From Saxidomus purpurata (Eukaryota > Mollusca > Bivalvia > Venerida > Veneridae): DNA of 64,000 nt. The DNA is taken from positions 38,347,333 to 38,411,332 of the forward strand of contig JAFMSR010000003.1 of NCBI GenBank assembly GCA_022818135.1, read 5' to 3'. How positions within the stretch are numbered: the stretch's first letter is position 1; the number at the start of each line of letters is the position of its first letter. The translations under genes were made by a program, and so were the position numbers. Of this stretch, positions 36,677 to 49,600 are shown in pieces. The notes beneath the pieces were generated by a model. The model was not told the origin of the DNA. It saw nothing but the letters and a program-made list of their open reading frames with translations, and made no database searches.

Positions 36677-37739
36677 ATTTCTCCTATACAGACAAAGAAG
36701 GATTTGAGCAATGTATATCACTCTAGGCGTCCGGAACTACTTTTGACTGCTGAAATTCCCTCCTGCGTAATTTTCATACAATATCTACGAGTGTGCATGC
36801 GCTAATACATTTGAATCGGTATTGTTGCGAATGAATTCACGTGATGTAAAACAAATCGGAGTAAACTTTTCTGCACTTCCGGTATCGCCAGCAATATCAA
36901 CAACAACAAAAATAAGACGGATAGCGTTTTATTTGTGGGTTAAAGAAGAACAGCAAGAATTTCATATAATGCAAGGAATGCACGGAATACTACATGTTCA
37001 AGGTAGCGACTTCATGTAAGCGCAGCAAATAGCGCCCCATCGGACATTTTTTTGTTGAAGTGAACGTGTTACACGGTGAACAATCACGTGATCGTAATAC
37101 GTCATTTTGTTCGTCCGCAAAGAATATTTTATAAACAAAAGTCTTCGACTGAACTCTTCAAGTGAGGGTAAGTTTTCATTTCTCAACTGATTTCTGTCAA
37201 ATCTGTTGCAGGCAAAGGGGAAAACAATACTCTGTCCCTGGTTGATAACAGTTTTCTTGAAATAAGTCGCTCTTTTGTAAACATCCTGGAAAACCTTTGC
37301 AACTATGCCTGAACTATGCCTTCGTGATTAGGTTACATGTACTACACATCTACATGCACTCCACACGGTGATATACTAAGTAAACCGGTATATCACTCAA
37401 ATGTGAAATCTATTTCCTAATTGAATATTCATGATTTAACCTGTATTTCCGATTTCCAGGTGTTACAACCAAATGCATTTTCTGAACACGCGAGTATGTC
37501 GTTCAATATTTACAGTTGAAAACAGAAACTATATATTGAAATGGAACTGTTACAGCGATAAAATAAATGATTTCATACAAATTCTGAAGAGACAAGAAGA
37601 TACTTAAACAATTCTTACTGATCGTGTACATAATCATGAAAATCTCGATGAAATTACCAATTCCTTCGTCCATATCTTGAAAACTTCTGTCCAACAAGAG
37701 TTTGGACAAAACGTAAAATAGGCATAGGAACCTGTGATT
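36043..37739. other. 5' flank of the sulfotransferase gene
   Basis: Holds the probable promoter side of the gene and the poly-C tract; no second gene supported. Consensus TATA or initiator elements could not be assigned without a transcript start. Confidence 0.45.
36517..36674. other. Poly-C / poly-G tract, likely sequencing artefact
   Basis: About 158 bases are almost only C, with a short G run and GCGCGGCGCC islands in the middle, in a genome that is otherwise AT-rich. This looks like consensus breakdown over a homopolymer or hairpin. Poly-Pro and poly-Gly frames over it are not genes. Confidence 0.8.
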
Positions 37740-38702
37740 ATAAACCGAGCCGAAGCAAGAAACCTTGGTTTAACGCCGATTGTTTTTAACTCGCGTTAGA
37801 AAAAGAAAAAAAATGTTTCTAAAGAATAAATTCAATAATTAACTGAGACAAGATTATATACGCACCAAAAATTGTTACAACCGAACTTTACGAAACAATA
37901 GAAATATATATAAACTAAGGGAAAGAAATACACTTACAAACCTAAGCAAACCCCAGCCATGCAAATTTTGGCAGAAAATTAAAAAACATGCTAAAGGGCT
38001 AGCCTCAATATTTCGACTGCAAGACCGACCGATTTTACAAACTGATATTACATAGATGTCTGAAGGGCGGCCGTCGTAAATATCAAAAAGCCCTGGCACA
38101 CAATTTGTTGGGGTAGCTAAAGGGCCAATAAATGCAAACGAAATTAAATGTGTCCGATTTGTATACTCATTTTAAAGCTCTATATAGCACGGTAGAACGT
38201 GCGGGTGAATTAAACCAGGAACCAAATCTTCTACAAGATGACGATTTGGGCGGAATTATAAGTATCTATAAAATACAAGCAGCCGTTTTCGCACAAAACA
38301 GCAATAAATCCTCGGCGATGATAGCTTAATCGCTGATACCAATTTTCAGAGGGGTAAATACAGAGGAAGCAACAAATTATAGAGGCATTACATTAAATTA
38401 ATATTATCGCGAAAATATATTTGCAAATACTGCTCAGTCGTTTAACAAAATGGTCTATTAAACATAATAAAATACTCGACAATCAAATCGGTTTCCAAAA
38501 AGGAAAGTCGTATCTTATTACATTCTATCATTACCAAATCTCTTTCAGAAAACAAAAGGTCTACTGTGCTTTCTATAGATTTCGAAAAATGTTTCGATAA
38601 AGTTAATAAATTATCAATATTTAGAAAACTTTTGTTAGAAAATGTGACCTCAAATTTGTATAAGCTATTCAAAGTACATGTGTATGTATAACACAGTATT
38701 AG

Positions 38703-38793
38703 TTTCTTACATGAGCACGCGTCACTGAGGTTTGGGGATGAGGTTTTCCATCACTGGTAAAAACTGCAGACATCCCCATCTGGTATGTAAGAA
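38703..38793. repeat. Palindromic insertion 1 in the LINE
   Basis: TTCTTACATGAGCAC and its worn complement GGTATGTAAGAA enclose GGGGATG / CATCCCC. The left end reads AGTTTCTTA...TGAGCACG, as in the second insertion at 39755. Confidence 0.75.
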
Positions 38794-39754
38794 TAAAATC
38801 AGCTGTTAAATATATGTTTATAAAAAACCAAGTTTCGCCGAGCTTTGATTCAAATATAGGCGCAAAGCAAGGTGACTCCAGTTCCACATTGCTTTTTTTA
38901 TTCTTTGTTAACTCTAGGCCTATATCAACTCTGATACAGATCTAGATGAACTTTTCACTACCGAGGACATAAAATATTTATTTTACTATGACACAGTGTT
39001 ATTCGCTCATACAACTACAGCACTAGTCTTTGTTAAATGACTTGCATAATTATTGCGAAAATTGGTGATACTAATAAGACGAAAAAAATGATATTTGAAC
39101 TAGGAAGACACACACAATACAATTTCACATATGCAGACACTGTATTAGAAACTGTAAAATCGATTAAGTATTCAGGTATACACTTATTTAAGAATGGTCA
39201 TTGGCACCGTACCCAGAAGAAATTAGCACAACATTCTTTGTTTGCATTACACAATTTATTTACAGTTTTTAACCGGTTAGAATTATCTATAACTGATAAA
39301 TGTACACTTCTTGATAGTCTTGTCGGATCACAGTGCAGAATTTTTCGGCTATAACGACGGAAAAGACATAGAAATAATACATTGCAAATTTCTCAGGAAA
39401 ATCGTGTGTGTCAAAAAGACGGACTGTATGGATGGAGAGGCAGGGAGACATCCAATTCAAATTCCGCGAAAATTGATTCTTATACAATGTTGGTTAAATT
39501 TATTATCTTTAGACAAGGATTGTTTGCTGAAACGCATATACAAAATATTAAAAACTGACGCAGATAATGGAAATTCGTATAACGGGAAAAACTGGATAGA
39601 CCAAATTAGACTAATTTACACTGAAATTAATTTTCATCTAGTCATAAATAGAATACTTCATATATATTTAAGCAAAGTTGGTACGCAAAGGTTAACAATT
39701 CGAGTAGATTGCCATCTTATGCAATTCATAAACATTCGTTCGAGATGGAAATAT

Positions 39755-39906
39755 TAGTTTCTTATCTGAGCACGAGGTTCAGATCGAAATATCCGTCACT
39801 GAGGGTAACTGTTTTTGCGGGAACGAGGCTCTACCGAGTTCCCGCGAAACAGTTACCAGAAGTGACGGATATTTCCATCTGAACCAAATATCTCATGGAA
39901 GAAACT
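39755..39906. repeat. Palindromic insertion 2 in the LINE, about 152 bp
   Basis: Arms AGTTTCTTATCTGAGCAC / its worn complement, GAAATATCCGTCACT / AGTGACGGATATTTC and AACTGTTTTTGCGGGAAC / its complement, around a CTCTACC tip. Confidence 0.92.
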
Positions 39907-40079
39907 TTTTCTTGCATACCGTCTTGCACTTTGAAATAGATATTTAAAAACAAACTTATCGAAATGATGCATTTCGTTAGCATATATTAAATAAATGTGT
40001 TTATTTGGTCACTTACTTTTTTCAGCGTATGTTTGTTGCATAATTGTCCTTACAAAGTCAGTTGATTTTTGTTCTATTA

Positions 40080-40160
40080 AAGGTTTGCTATTCATTTGAA
40101 TATTGAATCTATTCATTTGAATATTGAATCCATTCATTTGAATATTGAATCTAATCATTT
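40080..40160. repeat. 20 bp tandem repeat, about 3.5 copies
   Basis: ATTCATTTGAATATTGAATC repeated; each unit is itself nearly palindromic. It lies just before the C-terminal piece of the LINE. Confidence 0.9.
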
Positions 40161-40802
40161 GGCTTTGAATGTGTTCCATAAACTTGTTGCTTGGGAAATA
40201 TGCAATGTTGTAAAAATCCATTTTCTGTACAAACAATACGTATATTAACAGATATAAACAGAATACCACGTAATGAAAGATACTGTTTATGCTGTGGCAC
40301 ATTAGATATTGAAGATGAGTATCATTTCATGTTGATATGTAATTGTTACGATGATGTTAGAAAGAAATATATTAAGAAATATTATTACAATAGGCCATCA
40401 ATGGCAAAATTTATTGAATTAATGAATATAGATAAAAAGAGTGTTGTACTTAATCTATCGAAATATATCAAAGAATCCATTGAAATTAGAAATACTATTA
40501 TTAATTCCAACAACTGATTGTGCTTAAACATTGTATTATGTACGTATACAAAATGTATATGTGTTAACGCTTACTTCGTATATCTTTGAAACATTCCAAA
40601 GTGTAGAAAGACATTATAAGTATTATACATTTATTCACAGTGAAATACAGTTCAAAATGTACTTATATGATTCATGTATTAAAAATACTCCACATGTTAA
40701 CTTACTATTTACACGTGACAACTTGTTTAACAATATGTATTGTATATGATGATGTACTATGTACAAATCAAAATAAAATGTATGTTCTGTTCTGTTCTGT
40801 TC

Positions 40803-43800
40803 TATATTTTGTACTTGTTATGATAAAAGTATTATACATTATCTTTTGGACTGTGATACACATGATTGTTATATTAGTCAGATACGGGTAAATGAATCAA
40901 ATTGACTTTTATTGAGACTACAAATTTATTTTAACAGTCTCTTATAATTCATATATGAATGTCATTGTGCATGGTATTTTATGTTATGTTATTTACACAA
41001 TGTACTTGATGTGCAATGAAGAGACTTAAATAAACTATATATATGTGAAAAAAAATGTAAAAAACTAAATAAAGAAATCTAGTACAAAAATCATTTTCAA
41101 CACTTCTAAAATTGAGCACTTTAACGCAAACAAATGCTGTAATAATCAGACTACTACATATTTCCATGTAGTCGAATACTTTCTTTTCGCTCCCAGTTTT
41201 GCGTGTATTTATTACAAAGAACATGTTTTGATTATGCATTAGAACGTGCAAGTCTGAATGAAACATCTAATAGCATTTACAAATTATCCAATAGAGTAAC
41301 TTGCGATGTACTGTAATTTCTAAATGTTTGAAAATATTTTTGAAACATAAGTAGTTTTAAACAAATATACACAAAACTTTTGACCGTCGTACGTTGTTGG
41401 AACGCAAAAGATAAAATGCAAAGTCATCCCTACACGATATCGAGCACATCATTCAAAAACAGCCCGACTTACACGCAAGAATCACTTTTACATACTCCCT
41501 ACCGATGATAAAAACATTGTGATAATAAAATTTAAATTTTTTTTTTCAGTTCATTGAATATTTTACATATACAGAAAATGTACTGCTAACCATTGTTTTG
41601 TACATGTATACTATGAGCTCGAGCTTAGCTCATTGGCAGTTAAAATGATTTAATTTGTATACAACTTACCTTTTCCAATGACTTATCCAAGCTCAATGTT
41701 TTCTTTTATTTTTTTGCGTTACTGTTAATTGAAAACTATATCAATTTTCTACAAATGGGTACAGAAGTACGTGTTTATTTTATTAGTTTCGTAATGTTAT
41801 CTACAGTTTAAAAACCGTTAAGTAATCATACACTATGTAACGTATGATTACGTGAAGTCATTACAATTTTAAAGATGATGATTTGATAAAATGTTGAATT
41901 AGAATACAAATAGATATATATTGTCTTCAGGCAGTTTGTCATGACAACTTTATCACTCACATTTAATTTTACAAATAATTTTTCAATACATGCGGTATTT
42001 TCATAGAAAAACTTTAAACATTAAATCGCGACTTTTGTCTCTTGACTTTAATCAGCTGCGTTAAAAAAAGTGTAAAAGACCTTGATATTGATCTTCGTCC
42101 CTCAACAATAGTGTTTAGTCACTGTGATTTTAATATGTTTCATTAGCAACTGTGCTGTTATAAGAAATATTTACTTCTTTGTGAATTGAAAATTTGTAAG
42201 TATGTTTTGTTTTTTTTTAATTTTGACAGTTGTACGTATTTGAATGATACCCCTAAAGCATTTATACCGAGTGCACACTTTCTGCTTCTTGGACACAGAA
42301 ATTCATGTTATTAAATTACTATTGTTTATTGGCGCTAATATTCGTTAACTACCCGACATAATAAAATAGGAAGTGCTATCTTAACAAAAATCAGGGACAA
42401 TATCACTTATTGGACCGGTCCAATAAAAGATTGCTGACGAATGATTGGCTGTTGAGAAATCTGAGCATTCCGATTGGCTGATACGTTCAAATGTTTAGTT
42501 TCTCTAAAACGAAAACGGCCGCCATCTTGAAATCTGTTGAAAGCAGACTTGAAGATTGAAAGGCAAAAATGAAAATCAACTTTTAATCAATTTCTGTCTG
42601 AAATCCCACTTAAAAGGAAAGAAAATGCTCTTACTACACTTACTCTTACCTCAGTTTTAGAATGCAAAAATAAAAAATGGGGGTCAATGTGCATATAAGA
42701 AAGATATTCAATAAAAACTGACAAAAATGTGTTTTTTTGGATTTCGACGCGCTTTGAGATATGACGGCATAGGTCTGTATCAAAGAACTGTAAACTTTGA
42801 GGAACTAGTTATTAATGTTTTTTTATAACCTAACAACCTTTCTTCTAATACAGTTTGAATTCAGCAAATATCTTAAACGGCTTTTGAGAAATGACTATTT
42901 TTGAACCCCTACCCCCATTTTGGCATATGTCAAAATTTGTCAATTTAGTCACAAAATGTGAGGTCAAAATATTTTTTCTCAAAAATGTTCAATTTTTTTA
43001 CACAAAAATATTCCTATTGTGCCTAATTTTACTACTACATTACTGTTTTTCCCAGTTAACCCATCATTTTTAAAATATAACAAGAAGTGCAAAAATCCAA
43101 AACCTCACAAGTGACCTTCCTATTACGAGGTCAAATAGATTCTGACTCATGGAAACGTGTATCTGAAAAAGCTAACGCTAATTATTACCCCGTGACACTG
43201 ATGAACCAGCAGATTCAACAAGCAGATGCACCTCCAGTAAGGTCTTGAAATATGGAGTTTGAAAACCAAATACAGTAACCCTTTACAGGAATCCCGTTTT
43301 AACGTAAGCGAATACGACACAAGCTATTTGGAGATGACACTTACGTCACCTCGGGATGTTCTATCCACAGCCAAATGATCATGGAAATTTAAACGAAAGC
43401 AAACACCCACGAGAAATATGGTGCAGAAGTGAGATAATGGCTGTCAAATACGACAGCATATATGTCTGGAGTTAGCTGGAATGCGAGTGTCATTTTTACA
43501 GGGACGTCAGAAAATTTGAAAACTGAAAACAGTATGGATACCATACACCATCGAGCTTGATTTTTGTAGTAATTGGTTCAAGCATTTGTAGACAATTTTC
43601 AGTAGTAGTTTAAACATAAGCTAAATATGTTATTTTATTCTTACAGCTGGTTGATGAAGATCGGATGGACAGAAATAACTGACACTTTTATTGAGACACA
43701 CATGATCATGCAATACATAATTAAGTTCCAGGTGTGTGATTGCAGTGTTTAGTTCGTGGTTTTGTACAAACAAAAGTCCAAGAAAATTACTGACTGTGTC

Positions 43801-46280
43801 TTTATCTGGTCGACAGAAATATTACATACGCAAAATATCTTATGCCTACTACTGGTGTGTCTGCAGAGTAACAGTTACGAGAATGACTAGTGTCACACGG
43901 GGACAGTTCGCCCCTACAAGAACATTGCAAACTCGGATAAATCACTTGATTGTAATTCTTACCATGTCATATATGTCGTAAATAGTGCAAACTGTTTGCG
44001 GTAAGTGTCTATATTTACATAGTACTTCCACGACACGAAGTTTACATGTGAGCACACAGTGCAAGTGACATCGAATAACAAAAAATGCATCACTCAACTT
44101 TCATCTAGTGAGGCACAGTGTGAAAATTCTTACTTACTGTCAAATACTTATGCTAGTTAAAAACTGGTTACTTAAATGTTTGTTGACTTAAAACACGTTT
44201 TATCCCGAATTTGTTTGTGTCTGTTGTAAATAAATATGATACTTAAATGTACAAGTGTCAAAAAATCACATTCTTATGATTGTATTAATTGTCATGGTTT
44301 TATTATTTTACCCATAAACTAGAAAACTATTATTATCTTAGAAAATCTGGCGGTATAGATTGTTTTGTAAAATATTTAATTTTGTAGAAATTCTTTGGAT
44401 GAGTATGTTTTCTGGGTGAAAATTAAAAGAGCACTTTTGACACGCTTGAACAAAGATATTGTTGCCGGCTAAAAGGAGGTGAATCTTTTTATTTCAAGTC
44501 AGATGTTTCCAAAATGTGTAGTGAAATCAAACATGTTCTGTTAACATGAGACTTTAACGCCTGTACAGCTGTAAAAGATATACCGGTATCATTTTCAAAT
44601 GAAGAACCGAATAAGACTTATTATCTTCTTGTTGGCAATACATTATAAAGAAGCTTGATATTTTACGTTCAACAGTTTTTTAGTGTAATTATTTTCCATT
44701 TTCACTAGTATTCATCTAAATGATGGCACATGTACTGGCAAATCAAGTTTTCCAGAGAACGTTTAACCGGTTTGTAGTAAGCCTTAGCCCCCGACGCATG
44801 TAGTTCATTTAATTCACCGAATAAAATCCATTTATTTTATGCCATCAGTACTTACATTTTTTTTATTACCTTAAGTACTTTGCTTAGAAATACAAATTAT
44901 ATAGTTGATATTCTAGCTTTGGATTTCAAACATATTCATTTATACTGTCTGCTCTGTCTAGCTTATCACTTCCATTGTCAACATCAACTACAGTTTGTAA
45001 ACGCTGAACAAAGACCTGTGACCCTTTACCGAGCCAGTCGCTTTGTACAAATTACTGCTGAGACCATCAAATCTGCAATTTTGTGTTTTACTGCATACTT
45101 TTGCACCCACTTTCAATTACAATTAGATTCTGACACTGCAACGCACCTCTGTATCACTAAACGCTTTCCTTTCAAGTTCTGTGAAGCGTCTTCTGCTGTA
45201 CAAAAGATTATATCTGGATGTAAGTGACTATTGTGCTCTTTGGTAATCTGTCTAGTTCGCCGTCATTTTGAACAAACAGAAGAAAGGACCAATCATGATG
45301 ACGGGAAAAGTGAATTACAAATTTGAATTTCCATTTCCGTTTATTCATATTGTACAAGTCTATATTGTCTAACATGCATTTTATAATAAAAAAACTAGCC
45401 TGCATAATACATATTTCAAAGTACAATACAAATTGTATAATAGTAAATGATCACTCGTATATGAAAGCAAACATACAGCTATGTCTTGTTATACAGACAG
45501 ATTTTTAAAACGTTCGCTTGCACATTTAGCTTGTATTGCAACTATCATAATATTGGTCGGAAATTTATCATTAAGTCTTCTCATTACAATTGTCATAAAT
45601 AAGAACAACATCAAACTGCTAGTACTTTGCAACACTACAATTTGGGCAAGCGTGATGCGTAGTGAAATAAAATATTTTTAGTAGTCCGTTTTAAGTGAAA
45701 GTAGTAGTAGATAGCTCATTGCTAAACAATTTCCACTACCTTTTCAGAGGCATATCTACACCGCTGACAAATACAAATACAGAACACAACATTAATATTT
45801 TATTATAAAAGTAAAAGTCTACACTGTGTCACTTCATTATGTTTGCATATATCATTGATTATAAGGAAAAGCAACAAACACAACACACAGAAAAAAGAGG
45901 TAAACATCAATTCTAGACTTCAGACACACACATGAGTCGAAAACAAGACAGAGCAGAGAAGTAAGCGTTACTTTTGCTATAATGGAAAAGAATATTTAAA
46001 GTCAGCATATAGCTTTTCACATTTTTTGTGTGTGAAAAACACAAAACTCTTTTAATGCAAGAGAAGGAGATTAAACCAAACCTACTTTTGTTATAATTTC
46101 CATGTTATGTGCCCCATTGAGAAAACCAATATGGTGAAATTGTGTAGAGAGGATCTAGGAGAGATATAACCATATCTTCGTCAAATTTTAAAATGTGTTG
46201 GGTTCAAGTCAATTCTTTGACTATTTCACGGTCTCTATATTGCGCTTCCCTTCAATAAATGTATTGTCAAAAACAACATT
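40803..46280. other. Intergenic between the LINE and the aminopeptidase
   Basis: No coding exon could be supported on either strand. A group of CCAAT-type boxes at about 42410-42485 and a GC-richer patch at 42515-42535 are the only promoter-like features. The longest plus-strand frame (44880-45227) has no recognisable motif and no splice context. Confidence 0.45.
42405..42535. promoter_or_regulatory. Possible orphan promoter: clustered CCAAT boxes
   Basis: Three CCAAT/ATTGG boxes (ACCGGTCCAATA, ATGATTGGCTG, CCGATTGGCTG) lie within about 70 bp, followed by AACGGCCGCCATCTTG, a YY1-like element of the kind found near TATA-less starts. No gene is seen next to it. Confidence 0.25.
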
Positions 46281-46402
46281 TTTATTATGAATTCAAATGC
46301 ATTATGACTGATTAACAAAATACTCATGAACAATACATAAAAATGTACAAGAACTTAGTATTGCAGATTGTAGTTACTGTAATATAAAGCAAATGCCATT
46401 CT

Positions 46403-46408
46403 TTTATT
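46403..46408 (-). promoter_or_regulatory. Poly(A) signal AATAAA of the aminopeptidase gene
   Basis: AATAAA on the minus strand lies about 35 nt beyond the stop codon. A second AATAAA lies at 46281-46286. Either could end the transcript; RNA data would decide. Confidence 0.45.
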
Positions 46409-46442
46409 GCTGAAATTACGGTATACAAAACGTTTTAACATA

Positions 46443-46637
46443 TCAACACAGTAAATTATACAGCATAATGAAGGAAAGAACTAAACTTGAAGTAACAACA
46501 GTGGATGAGCCGCTTGTAACATCAACGCGTTTTGTTCTTTTCTCTAACCACGCATACGCTTCCATATCGTCCTGTTCCTTTAACAGTTTTCCAACCTTAT
46601 CCAACGTCTTTGCATTGTAATCATTTAACCAAGCAAT
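46443..46637 (-). other. Last exon of the aminopeptidase with GPI-anchor signal
   Basis: After the conserved C-terminal helix (WLNDY, then YAWLEKRT) the protein ends with a small-residue patch (SGSST), a spacer and a hydrophobic tail ([13 protein letters not shown]) directly before the stop. This is the layout of a GPI-attachment signal and matches the membrane-anchored rather than cytosolic paralogue. A single transmembrane tail is the alternative. Confidence 0.8.
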
Positions 46638-49600
46638 CTGAAATGAAAGCATAATATAACAATTGTTTAACAATAGTTCTACTGCTTAATCAAATCTGAG
46701 CCTATCATTACGCTCAATTGGGAACTTCTTACATAGAAAGAGGACGAAACTATGCTAATAATTTGATTAGCATTGTGGCATAAAAAATGTTTTATGGTCA
46801 AAATGTGGGTTTTTGTCACAGTCGCTTTTAACGTTGAGGTTACAATGTAACAAGGCATACACATTATATTTTTTAATTTTAAGATTAATATACGTGACAA
46901 TTTATCATAAGAAGAAGAATATTTCATTCCAACAAAGTAAAAGAAATGATAGGGCCTTACAAATGGAAAAATCAAACTTAACCGACTTTGGACAAGGCAT
47001 TACAAGAAAAATGCTATCTTAAACAATCTGGAAAGGAAAACGCCAACATATCTCAATTTTGGTACAAGTATTATTTAGCTGTTTAAATGCAATAATACGC
47101 CTTTATTTATAGGGATTTCTTGTCTATGGTTGCTCACTTTGAACATTTTTGGATGCTCAAACACTCATTGATGTAATGTCAAATAAAGTGTTGCGAACCG
47201 AAAACACGAAATTGTTTGGTTTCGTATTATCATACTGCACTGTGCTTGATCCTAAAATTTATTTAATTAGTAAACTCTTAACCTGTTTGTCTGTCAAAAG
47301 GCTGTAATCAATTAACTGGGTCTCGTAGGGTACCAGCGTAATAGTTTCTAAGCCAAGCATCGTGATACCGTCCATGGAATACTGTAAGTAAAGTGACCGA
47401 GCGTATACTTTGTAAAAACATATTATATGATACTTTAAATAGTCTCTGATACTACATTTAATCTAATATAAAAACACATACAATTAAAATGTAGTAATGC
47501 GTGACAACTCATAGAAATACAACAAAATTGACAGATCCCTTCCACTGAGTACTTGTATTTTAAGTAAAATCGTAAATGGCGAGTAAAAATGTCGTAATGG
47601 AACATTAATAAATATGTAGTCTTAAATACAAGTACTTCATATGTAATTGAATTGAATACTGGAAAAAAAGTCATAACTGTAGTGTGTAATTTAGTTTATT
47701 TTTGTGTATTGTTTTAAGAATAGGTCAAATATGTAAACAGAGGTCAGAGTACTTGCATACACTAGAGCATCATCGAAATGCAGTTTAATTAAACTTTTAT
47801 CACGAAATATTATATAGCAATACTGTATCTTTTAAAATAAAAGAAAACACATCATGATAACGGAATTCATGTTTTGGACAAAAAGTCAGGTCCTACGATA
47901 GTTTATTTCTTTCTTTAAGACATGTATGTTTATAGCAATTTGTCTGTTAACATACCTTTGTTTTAACTTTCTTCACATAAACAATATTTTCCAACCGAAT
48001 GCCAAATTTTCCATCTTCATAATAACCTGGTTCTGTTATAAAGCAACAAAGAATTTAAATTTATAAGTAGAATATTATAACTCCCTTAAATACAGAATCA
48101 TATAATAACTGCATATCTGTAGAATTGTGAAATATTCAAATGACATTACCGAAAAATATTCCACAATATTACGTAAGACACTTTATCCAAAAATACAACC
48201 TTCAATTTTATGAAATACGTTTACGAATATTTCTGTACAGACAGGTCTTTTATTATTTTAAGTGAAACATGTATCTTAAAATCAGCTCTCATTCTGGTTT
48301 TTTTACCATTGTTATCAATTATGTATACGTCAAGTTTCAGATTTCTTTATTACACAAGCAAACATCAAACATGACAAAGAAACAGAGCGGAGTCTGAGAG
48401 AATGGCCAAGATGCCTTACCGTCAGAGTAGAACATGTGCTCCTCAAGTGGTACGTCCCAGGCAAATTTAGCGTGGTAGTTTGAAATACGTCCTGGTCCTA
48501 AATAATAACATATGTGTTATCAGAGATACAAGTATGCAAAATAAATTCATAGCAATTCTTTTGATATATTCACCAACTGTGTTCAATGATTTCTGACGTG
48601 ATTTTCCAGTAACTAATGACAGTTTAATGTTAAACTTATCTGTTTATGTATATATCAAATGGCAAACTTGTTACCAAATCATGTGCTAATGCCAGAACAA
48701 TCAGTCAAAAACGAATAAGGAAACTCCACAATTATATGAAGTTATTATGGATATATATTTACCAGCAGTCCTCAAAGTATGCTTATCTATATTGCAGATC
48801 ATCATTTTCTTATTTACCTTCATGCACACTAAGATAATGTCCAATGCCATGACCTGTACCATGGCGGTATTGCAACCCTACTTCAAAGAGTGGCTGGCGA
48901 GCCCATGCGTCTATCTCTCGACCTAAAGATAAATTTTGTGCAATTTTAGTAGAACAATAAGAAACAAATGGCATTGATACGAGGTTTGATTTTTCACTAT
49001 TTCAAATTCTAAAATAAATGTGATGCACGATTTGAAGGTCTAATATCTTCCACTATACCAATACTTCGTTTGCAATGACCAAGATATTTTACCTTACTGC
49101 AATAAGTAAGATAACAAGAAGGAGTACAAATACCATTACGGTTACAGTGATAGTACAAAATTTTCAATTAATTAACAAGTGCAAAATTCTTTAATCAAAG
49201 GTAGGTATATGTCTACATCCTACATTAGAAAATATTGTTGCATGTCACACAAGTTCGCGATTCAGTAATCTTATTGAAATGCAAATCATGTCTTTGAATA
49301 TTTCTTTTTAAAATTTGTCTGTATTTTATCAACGCCAAAATGGCGAAGAACAATGCCTACCAAATAAACCTTTTGTCCAAACCGCCATTGCCAGATTTAT
49401 TTGTCCCATCAACACCCTTGTGTAACAGTCCTGTAAATAAATTAACCATTGAGATAAAGCATTACTTCAGGTATATTTACAATGCTTAACGCACATGGAC
49501 TCGCGTGTACTACTTCAACATAGCATAAACAAGATAAATCAAATATTTTGACAGGTGATCGTCTGAAAGTTGACTTGTATAAGATACATGGTTATAAAAT

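Larger units (their letters stand above)
38132..40517 (+). pseudogene. Reverse transcriptase ORF remnant of the LINE
   Basis: The RT reading frame survives only in pieces: 38132-38329, about 38505-38690 (core RT), 38862-38930, 38970-39354, 39311-39757 and 40191-40517 (C-terminal zinc-knuckle-like end). The second Asp of the catalytic YADD box is lost and the first worn, so no polymerase activity is expected. Confidence 0.8.
37740..40802 (+). mobile_element. 5'-truncated LINE (non-LTR retrotransposon), dead
   Basis: In order on the plus strand: a pre-RT stretch (about 37940-38330; SDLYTHFKALYST), RT blocks (38340-38690; NYRG-type, then VLSIDFEKCFDKV), GAKQGDSSS (about 38862), a worn YADD as FYYDTVLFA (about 38990), thumb (39050-39740) and a C-terminal Cys/His motif (CLCCG, then HFMLIC; 40280-40345). 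A TTCTG-repeat tail lies at about 40785-40802. No endonuclease domain is seen. Stops and frameshifts are many, and two palindromic insertions break it. Confidence 0.85.

Noticed and set aside
36476..36805. Poly-Pro and poly-Gly frames
   Set aside because: Products of the poly-C block, which is probably an artefact.
44880..45227. 115-codon plus-strand frame
   Set aside because: No motif, no supporting splice sites and no similarity that I recognise; the opposite strand has equally long broken frames.
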